Assembly: GCA_001769215.1 (NCBI GenBank)
Contig: MEOL01000035.1
Location: forward strand, 62,001-126,000
Origin: Bacteroidetes bacterium GWF2_41_31
Lineage (GTDB): Bacteria; Bacteroidota; Bacteroidia; Bacteroidales; F082
DNA: 64,000 bases
Direction: 5' to 3'
Shown piece by piece: positions 58,144-64,000 of this stretch (the first letter of the stretch is position 1; every line of letters begins with the position of its first letter). Made by a program: the position numbers and the translations under genes. The notes beneath the pieces were generated by a model. It was not told the origin of the DNA. It was given only the letters and a program-made list of their open reading frames with translations, and made no database searches.

Positions 58144-59211
58144 TTATGGATTAGGATGTACCAATATAACAGGACATTGGAGGTGGTCGGTTTCCAGTAA
58201 CACCGATCCCCACGAAAGACCAACGCCAAAGCCCGAAAGCAACAGCCGCGATTTACCTGCCTCAAGCACTTCCCTGATCTGGGTGACCATCGTTAAAGGA
58301 ATGGAAGCCGAGCTGGTATTTCCGTATTCTTTCAGCGAAAGCGGCACTTTCACGGGTGATAATTTCAGTTGTTTACGGATGGTCTCGTTCATCAACTTAT
58401 TGGCCTGATGAAGCACCAGGTAGTCCACCTCATCAAGGGAAGTCCCGGCAAATTCCATCAACAGGTTTACATTTCGTTTCACTTCGCGCAGCGAAAAATT
58501 GAACACCTGAATACCATCCAGGGCGATGTTGAAACCATTTCGATAAATGCCTTCGCTTATTTTATGGTACTCAAACGAGGTTTCTTTGTTGGCAAAATTC
58601 CGGATGCCCCCATCGGGAATGAGAATGGCATCGTATCCTGATCCATCGGTTTGTAAGTTGAACACCATTGGCTTGGCGCCCGGACAGTATTCGAGGGCCG
58701 TGGCCGTTCCTGCATCACCAAAAAGAGGAAAAGCGCTTTTGTCGCGGTAGGAGGTGTTGAGGGTTGAAATATCACCGGTAAAGAGCAAGGCTTTTTTTAT
58801 CCGGCCTGTGGACATCAGGCTTCCAATTACAGAAAGTCCATATACATAGCCCGAACAACCCAGTCCGATATCGAACGCCATGGTAGCGTGAGACAATCCC
58901 AAGCGGTCCTGCAACAATCCCGCTGTAGCGGGAATAATATAATCACGTGATTGTGAAACAAAGATGACCAACTCGATGTCTTTTCTTTCCCAGCGAAGCA
59001 ATTCCAGTAATTTTTCGGCAGCATCATAACACAGGTCTGCGGTAGTGGTGCCTTTTCGGGCGTGGCGTTTTTGTTCTACACCGATGGTTCTGATGAGGGT
59101 AGCGCGTTCTTTTTCCTCCACCCAATCGTACTCACTGTTATGGTACACATCCTCGGGCACGCAGGCTGCAATTCCTGAAATTTTTATATCCGGAACCGAA
59201 AAGAGGGCCAT
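58144..59211 (-). CDS. 3-oxoacyl-ACP synthase III-like condensing enzyme (FabH family)
   Basis: 355 residues of thiolase fold. The Cys-His-Asn triad is intact: C119 in L-G-C-S-G-Y, His in V-L-H-Q-A-N-K-L, Asn in E-Y-G-N-T-S-S-A-S-I-P. It starts right behind the ACP stop and is followed at once by the SDR, so this is a dedicated operon and not the housekeeping fab cluster. It would start or extend a specialised acyl chain; the substrate is unknown. Confidence 0.88.
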   Translation of the reverse strand: MALFSVPDIKISGIAACVPEDVYHNSEYDWVEEKERATLIRTIGVEQKRHARKGTTTADLCYDAAEKLLELLRWERKDIELVIFVSQSRDYIIPATAGLLQDRLGLSHATMAFDIGLGCSGYVYGLSVIGSLMSTGRIKKALLFTGDISTLNTSYRDKSAFPLFGDAGTATALEYCPGAKPMVFNLQTDGSGYDAILIPDGGIRNFANKETSFEYHKISEGIYRNGFNIALDGIQVFNFSLREVKRNVNLLMEFAGTSLDEVDYLVLHQANKLMNETIRKQLKLSPVKVPLSLKEYGNTSSASIPLTMVTQIREVLEAGKSRLLLSGFGVGLSWGSVLLETDHLQCPVILVHPNP

Positions 59212-59454
59212 TTACGCTATCTTAATCAATTTTGATTCCACCAGTTCGTATAAATCGTTTATCGATACAGCTTCAATCAGCTCGTTGGCACTGATTTCCA
59301 CATCATATTCTACATTTACGTGAGCTAAAAAAATCAACGCGTTCACCGAATCCCAGGTGAAGGCTTCTTTTAGTATGGTAGTCGGAGTAAGTGTGCCGGG
59401 TTCTACATCTTCAAACTCGGCTTCTACTTTAGCAATAAAGTCACTAATGTTCAT
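59212..59454 (-). CDS. Acyl carrier protein
   Basis: 80 residues from the ATG at 59454 (M-N-I-S-D-F-I-A-K-V-E); two more upstream in-frame ATGs (59463, 59472) lie at or before the probable transcription start. The four-helix ACP pattern has the phosphopantetheine serine in W-D-S-V-N-A-L, with L replaced by V in the usual D-S-L. Acidic helices follow (V-E-Y-D-V-E-I-S). First gene of the ACP/KAS III/SDR operon. Confidence 0.87.
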   Translation of the reverse strand: MNISDFIAKVEAEFEDVEPGTLTPTTILKEAFTWDSVNALIFLAHVNVEYDVEISANELIEAVSINDLYELVESKLIKIA

Positions 59455-59469
59455 CGTTATCATTTTGTG

Positions 59470-59477
59470 CAAAAATA
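59470..59477 (-). promoter_or_regulatory. -7 element for the ACP operon
   Basis: Minus-strand TATTTTTG, 16 bp upstream of the ATG at 59454. Confidence 0.55.
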
Positions 59478-59798
59478 CTGGTTATATTCGAATAATACAA
59501 TCCGGCTATTTTGAAGGTGAGGAGGACGGTTGATGGAGGAGGTCAGATTAAGTGGGATTTTCGTTATTAAATCATCATTCGGTGTTCGAAATTCATTATT
59601 CTCATTTACGACACTTAGAAGTGCCATCGGCACGACCGATATTGTAAGCCTGGATTTCAATCCAGGTATTGGAGGCACAGTAATGCTGGTGAGGTAGGTC
59701 ATTCGCTGAATTACAAAAATAAAATGGCAACACAATCAATTTCTCTAAAATTCAAACCTTTTCCCTACTTTTATCCCAACATTCAACAAAAAAGCATT
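59473..59798. other. Gene-free stretch with short hairpins
   Basis: It contains AGTGCCATCGGCACGACC and CTGGATTTCAATCCAGG (about 59620-59672), each a short perfect hairpin, in an order that resembles intergenic repeats of other Bacteroidota. No transposase is next to it. The remainder is AT-rich with no credible frame. Confidence 0.45.
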
Positions 59799-59972
59799 AT
59801 GGCTATCCGGAAATACCCCACTGGGATAATATCCTACTTCTTTATACTACTTTTGGGTTTTATACGCCTTGCGACATCCTCCCGGGGAAAGCAGTCCAAT
59901 ATTTGGTATTTTGGTTATAAGGCCGGTGGAGACTTTGATCAAATGATGCAATTACAGCGTTCTTATGGCTAA
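59799..59972 (+). pseudogene. Truncated 5' copy of the large T9SS protein gene
   Basis: The ATG at 59799 opens a signal peptide (S-Y-F-F-I-L-L-L-G-F) followed by K-Q-S-N-I-W-Y-F-G-Y-K-A-G-G-D-F, matching the start of the intact gene at 60774 (E-A-N-I-W-Y-F-G-S-K-A-G-V-D-F). After D-F the frame diverges and stops at 59972, and the KilA-N gene begins at 59965. It is a remnant of a tandem paralogue cut by insertion or deletion. Confidence 0.65.
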
Positions 59973-60777
59973 GATAAAAGTACAGAATACAGAAATCACC
60001 ATTATTCACTTCAATGAGAGTGATTATATTTCATTGACCGACATGGCAAACGCAAAGGAAAGCGAAAGTCGGGCTGCTGATATCATTAAAAACTGGTTGA
60101 GGAACAGATATTCCCTGGAATATTTAGGTACATGGGAGCAGATCAATAATCCAAATTTTAAAGTGGTCGAATTTGACCACTTTAAATCGCAAGCCGGTTT
60201 GCCGGGTTTTGTCATGAGTGTTTCAGAATGGATAGAGAAAACCGGAGCAATTGGAATATTTGTACGAAAAGGCAAGTATGGGGGAACCTATGCCCATAAA
60301 GATATTGCCTTTGAATTCGGTTCTGCAATTAGTGTATTGTTCAAATTATATCTGATCAATGAATTCCAGAGGTTAAAGGAGGCTGAGCAGATTCAATTGG
60401 GATGGTCAGCCAGGAGAGAACTAACGAAAATTAATTATCACATTCATACTGATGCCATTAAAGAACATCTGATTCCAAAAAAAATCAGCCGCTTTCAGGC
60501 TTCTATTGTGTACGCCTCCGAAGCAGATGTATTAAATGTTGCCTTGTTCGGCATCACAGCTAATGAATGGAAAGAGCTGAATCCGGATTTAACAGGAAAT
60601 ATGCGGGATTATGCCACCATGAATGAGCTGATATGCTTAGCAAATCTTGAAAATTTAAATGCAGTGTTTATTAACGATAAACTGATTCAAAGAGAGAGGT
60701 TGATCAAGTTAAACTTAATCGCAATTCACCAGATGAAGATTTTACATGATGTTGAAACCAGAAAACTCCTGAAATGA
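59965..60777 (+). CDS. KilA-N domain protein
   Basis: 270 residues. The N-terminal KilA-N domain (about 8-120) shows Y-I-S-L-T-D-M-A-N-A-K, I-I-K-N-W-L-R-N-R-Y, the W-I-E-K-T-G-A-I-G-I-F-V-R-K-G-K-Y-G-G-T-Y-A-H-K-D-I-A-F-E-F-G block, and a C-terminal helical region. KilA-N is a DNA-binding domain of phages and mobile elements, also seen in chromosomal genes of Bacteroidota. It sits between a truncated paralogue fragment and the intact copy, and its stop overlaps the next ATG, so it looks like an inserted cassette. Confidence 0.88.
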   Translation: MAKIKVQNTEITIIHFNESDYISLTDMANAKESESRAADIIKNWLRNRYSLEYLGTWEQINNPNFKVVEFDHFKSQAGLPGFVMSVSEWIEKTGAIGIFVRKGKYGGTYAHKDIAFEFGSAISVLFKLYLINEFQRLKEAEQIQLGWSARRELTKINYHIHTDAIKEHLIPKKISRFQASIVYASEADVLNVALFGITANEWKELNPDLTGNMRDYATMNELICLANLENLNAVFINDKLIQRERLIKLNLIAIHQMKILHDVETRKLLK

Positions 60778-63700
60778 TGAAAAATCTTTCCAATCTTCTT
60801 TATACAATCCTGATTTGTTTGATTAGCACTCAAGTCTTCTCCCAAGGCAAAGAAGCCAATATCTGGTATTTTGGTTCCAAGGCCGGAGTGGATTTTAACC
60901 CTGGGAGTCCACCGGTAGCTTTGCTCAACAGTCAAATGCACAATAATGGTTTTGTAGGATGTGCGAGCATTTCAGATAGTAGCGGAAACCTGCTTTTTTA
61001 TTCAGATGGAGTTACCATTTGGAACAAAAACCATGTCACCATGCTTAATGGTCAAAACATGGGACAGTGGTCCTCTCAGGGAGCTATGATTGTTCCAATA
61101 CCTGACAACTACCATTTGTATTACTTCTTTAACTTTATCTATGTACCGAGTGATTTCCAGTATCATTTTCAATATTCTGTTATTGATATGAATCTGGACA
61201 ATGGTTATGGGGGAGTGGTAGCAGCGGAAAAGGAGGTTCGCCTTTTTAATAATGCCAGTCATCATTTAAGTGCTGTTCGTCATGCCAATGGAGTAGATGT
61301 CTGGGTGTTAGCTCACGGCTACCAAAATGACCAGTATTATGCCTACCTTGTAACTGCCGACAGCCTCCACCATACACCCGTCATCAGTCAGACGGGTTCA
61401 GATATTGATGGTTCTACTGGTTACATGAAAATTTCACCTAATGGAAAAAAAGTAGCTGCTGCTGTCGAATTGTCTTTATCTGGTGATTTTTTCGATGTAG
61501 TTGACTTTAACAATGAAACAGGCATGGTAAGTGATATTAATTTGGTGCATAAATTGGGAGGTTATTATGGAGTGGAATTTTCGCCTGATAATACAAAGCT
61601 TTATACTAATGGCTTAGCAAATCTGTACCAATATGACTTAACTGCTGGCAGCCCCCAAGACATTTTAGAATCAGAAGTGATTTTAACTGGTACCATGTCC
61701 GAAGGGGCCCTACAGTTAGCTCCAGATGGAAAAATATATTGCAGTGAGGGGGGGTATTATTTAAGCGTAATCGACTCCCCCAATGAATCCGGCCTGGCCT
61801 GTAACTTTGAGCAGGATGCCCTTTACCTGGAGGGTCGCATTGCCAACCGAGGCCTTCCCTCCTTTATCCAATCTTACCTTAACGATCCCACTTTTACCGC
61901 TCAGCACTTTTGCCTGGGTGATCTCACCACCTTTGAGATTGACAATACCAACGGTATAGATTCAGTGTATTGGAAATTCAATGATTTTCCCAACATGCCC
62001 AATGATACCTCCACACAGTTTAGCCCTGAGTATGTTTTCTCCCATGATGGCACTTTTCACGTAGATCTTACAGTATACTCGGGCTTGCTTGAAAAAACAG
62101 TGACACAGGACATCACCATCAACCCCATCCCGGAACCCAACCTGGGAAATGATACCTTATTCTGCAATGCAGGCTTTGTGATCACACTGAAACCCAATTG
62201 TGATGGCACTTACCGCTGGAATGATTTCTCCACCGGCCCCGAGCTGGTGGTAAGCGACACGGGCACCTACTGGGTGCGTGTAACCGATAATGGCTGCAGC
62301 CAGGCCGACAGCATCCATATCGGGCTTTACCCGGCACCCCAGTTGGATGAAACCAACCTGGTCATCAACGATGCCGGTTGCGGGCAGCCCACGGGTTCCA
62401 TCACCGGGCTACAAGTCAACGGGACAATGCCACTTGAATTTTTCTGGATCGACCTGGCAGGAGATACCGTGGGAACCCAACTGGATTTAACAAACCAGTA
62501 TGCAGGCAGTTACGCGCTGAATGTAAGGGATGGGAATGGTTGTGAACACCTGTTGGGTACCTACTCCATACAGGACAATGGATCGCTACAGGTGGACACG
62601 GTACAGTTTGCCAATGTCCACTGCTTTCAGTCTACAGGTGTCATCACCATTTTTACCGGTTCACTTACCCCCGATTTGCTCGACTACAGCATTGATGGCG
62701 GGATTAATTATTACCAAAACAGCGGAGTGTTTACTGGCTTGCCTGCAGGCATCTACAACATCAAGGTAAAAGATGCCAATGGTTGTATTGGTGAATATGC
62801 ACAAAACCCCGTACTCATTGAAAATATTCCCGGTCCGCAGATTACCGCGGTGGACATTGTCCCCGAGGACAACACCCTGGCCAATGGCAGCATCAACATA
62901 CACGCCACGGGAGGAAGTGGCGAGCTGACCTATTCAATAACCAATGGAATCCCCAACCAACTCAACAACGGACTGTTTGAAAACCTGTCGGCAGGTACTT
63001 ACCAGTGCTCAGTAACCGATGCCTTTGGTTGCGACACCACTTTTACGGTGGTTGTACCCCGGAACCTGTCCCAAACCCTGGAAGCCATCGCGGGCTTTGG
63101 AAGTTCGTGCGTGGGCGATGCAGCCGTGGTGCCTTTGGAGCTCACCCACTTTACCGGGGTAAAGTCGTTTGTGGTAACGCTGCATTATGATCCTGATGTG
63201 GTATTTTGTGCCGGGTATATGGATTTAAACCCGCAACTTGAATTGGGCGGTTTTCAGGCCACCGTGCAGCAAGCCACGGGAGAGATTAAACTAACCTGGC
63301 AGGGACAGGTTGCCGTAACGTTGCCCGATCAGGCAGAAATGTTAAAACTCAAGTTCGACGGATTGGGCGAAGGACTTTCGCCTGTCAACTGGGAAGCCGC
63401 CCCCGGTGAAAGTCATTTTTATGACGAGAACCACCAGGAAATCAGTGCCACCTACACCACGGGTGAAGTACAGGTTTATAGTCTGCCGGAGATACAGATG
63501 CAGGGCACAGTGCAAATCTGTACCGGGGACACCACCACCATCGACCCAACAATTTTTGGGGGCAATGGAATAAAAGACTACACCTGGACATATCCCAATG
63601 GTTCTATATCCAAAGACACGCTGTTGTACTTTGATCCGGCAACTTCCAACCAGGCGGGAAGCTACACCCTGGTGGTAGAGGATTCCATGAGCTGCAAGAA

Positions 63701-64000
63701 AAGCAGTACGGTGGAACTTATCGTGATGGAATCGCCGGTCATTACCTTCTCCGGTTACGACACCCTGTTTGTAGAGCCGGGTTACATCCTGGATGCTGGA
63801 AACACTGCCCAAAGTTATTGGTGGAACACTGGAGCCACCACCTCACAGATCACCATCGACAGCACAGGTTTGTACAGTGTTCAGGCAGAATCAGGTCAGG
63901 GCTGCAAGTCCACGGAGGCAGTTTGGGTTCTGTGGGCTGGAAAGTCCTTCTTCATCCCCAATGCGTTCACTCCTAATGGCGACGGGTTGAATGATGTGTT
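60774..64000 (+). CDS. Very large T9SS-secreted surface protein, partial (C-terminus cut by window end)
   Basis: The frame opens at 60774 (or 60777) and is uninterrupted to the window edge, over 1070 codons. A signal peptide (Y-T-I-L-I-C-L-I-S-T-Q-V-F-S-Q) precedes a propeller-like region with W-Y-F-G and S-P-D/N-G turns (about 25-360). Then come PKD/Ig-like modules (F-C-L-G-D-L-T-T-F, V-F-S-H-D-G-T-F) and SprB-type repeats (G-V-I-T-I-F-T-G-S, Y-N-I-K-V-K-D-A-N-G-C). Just before the edge is I-P-N-A-F-T-P-N-G-D-G-L-N-D-V, the hallmark of the gliding-motility/T9SS type B C-terminal domain, so only about 80 residues are missing. Probably a cell-surface adhesin or scaffold. Confidence 0.85.
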   Translation, partial: MMKNLSNLLYTILICLISTQVFSQGKEANIWYFGSKAGVDFNPGSPPVALLNSQMHNNGFVGCASISDSSGNLLFYSDGVTIWNKNHVTMLNGQNMGQWSSQGAMIVPIPDNYHLYYFFNFIYVPSDFQYHFQYSVIDMNLDNGYGGVVAAEKEVRLFNNASHHLSAVRHANGVDVWVLAHGYQNDQYYAYLVTADSLHHTPVISQTGSDIDGSTGYMKISPNGKKVAAAVELSLSGDFFDVVDFNNETGMVSDINLVHKLGGYYGVEFSPDNTKLYTNGLANLYQYDLTAGSPQDILESEVILTGTMSEGALQLAPDGKIYCSEGGYYLSVIDSPNESGLACNFEQDALYLEGRIANRGLPSFIQSYLNDPTFTAQHFCLGDLTTFEIDNTNGIDSVYWKFNDFPNMPNDTSTQFSPEYVFSHDGTFHVDLTVYSGLLEKTVTQDITINPIPEPNLGNDTLFCNAGFVITLKPNCDGTYRWNDFSTGPELVVSDTGTYWVRVTDNGCSQADSIHIGLYPAPQLDETNLVINDAGCGQPTGSITGLQVNGTMPLEFFWIDLAGDTVGTQLDLTNQYAGSYALNVRDGNGCEHLLGTYSIQDNGSLQVDTVQFANVHCFQSTGVITIFTGSLTPDLLDYSIDGGINYYQNSGVFTGLPAGIYNIKVKDANGCIGEYAQNPVLIENIPGPQITAVDIVPEDNTLANGSINIHATGGSGELTYSITNGIPNQLNNGLFENLSAGTYQCSVTDAFGCDTTFTVVVPRNLSQTLEAIAGFGSSCVGDAAVVPLELTHFTGVKSFVVTLHYDPDVVFCAGYMDLNPQLELGGFQATVQQATGEIKLTWQGQVAVTLPDQAEMLKLKFDGLGEGLSPVNWEAAPGESHFYDENHQEISATYTTGEVQVYSLPEIQMQGTVQICTGDTTTIDPTIFGGNGIKDYTWTYPNGSISKDTLLYFDPATSNQAGSYTLVVEDSMSCKKSSTVELIVMESPVITFSGYDTLFVEPGYILDAGNTAQSYWWNTGATTSQITIDSTGLYSVQAESGQGCKSTEAVWVLWAGKSFFIPNAFTPNGDGLNDV

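Noticed and set aside
59460-59735. 91-codon minus-strand frame upstream of the ACP gene
   Set aside because: It covers hairpin repeats and the ACP promoter; no domain or conserved composition.
63342-63812. 156-codon minus-strand frame in the large surface protein
   Set aside because: Antisense to an uninterrupted secreted-protein frame with recognisable T9SS C-terminal sequence.

Overview
The window is chromosomal DNA from a member of the Bacteroidota. Evidence: type IX secretion sorting domains (thioredoxin-like protein near 32.2-32.9 kb; gliding-motility-type C-terminus at the right edge), a TonB-dependent receptor with a carboxypeptidase-like N-terminal domain, a DUF4296 lipoprotein, and many matches to the Bacteroidota -7 promoter element TAnnTTTG placed just upstream of genes. 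The exact order cannot be fixed from the sequence; a Bacteroidales/Marinilabiliales-like free-living lineage is my guess. No rRNA, tRNA, CRISPR array or complete insertion sequence was seen.

Layout. 0-2.4 kb: a probable iron-limitation group (HmuY-like protein, small membrane protein, flavodoxin) and a secreted Cys/Lys-rich small protein. 2.5-6.0 kb: two-component system and aminopeptidase P. 6.2-9.3 kb: an HvfABC-type (DUF2063/DUF692/EGKCG peptide) RiPP operon headed by its own ECF sigma factor and anti-sigma factor; this is expected to make a copper-binding modified peptide. 9.3-16.1 kb: leucyl aminopeptidase, TonB receptor, phosphatidylserine synthase, sulfide:quinone oxidoreductase-like flavoprotein followed by a 54-residue protein. 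16.4-22.9 kb: a QueA-MobA fusion gene, a polytopic membrane protein and three secreted proteins, two of them beta-propellers.

23.0-31.4 kb: cysteate synthase (probable sulfonolipid precursor enzyme), three tandem cobalamin-binding radical SAM paralogues, a flippase and a sulfotransferase. 51.4-59.5 kb carries a second copy of the radical SAM + sulfotransferase pair, together with a sugar aminotransferase, GNAT acetyltransferase, family 2 glycosyltransferase, and a SDR/KAS III/acyl carrier protein operon. These two islands look like parts of one uncharacterised envelope glycolipid or sulfated-metabolite pathway.

32.9-38.7 kb: a ten-gene bacterial microcompartment (BMC) operon of the sugar-phosphate-utilising kind: two BMC-H, two BMC-T and four BMC-P shell proteins, CoA-acylating aldehyde dehydrogenase, an RpiB-like isomerase and DeoC aldolase. 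The expected core chemistry is a C5 deoxysugar phosphate split to glyceraldehyde-3-phosphate plus acetaldehyde, with acetaldehyde oxidised to acetyl-CoA inside the shell. No phosphotransacylase or alcohol dehydrogenase of the BMC type is present in the cluster.

39-51.4 kb is mostly housekeeping: lipoproteins, RecQ, KdsD, LptB, a candidate small RNA, ornithine aminotransferase, phospholipase D-type cardiolipin synthase, a TPR protein, YicC, Gmk, an MDR oxidoreductase and NadD. The right end (59.8-64 kb) holds a truncated paralogue, a KilA-N domain gene and a very large T9SS-secreted protein that runs off the window.
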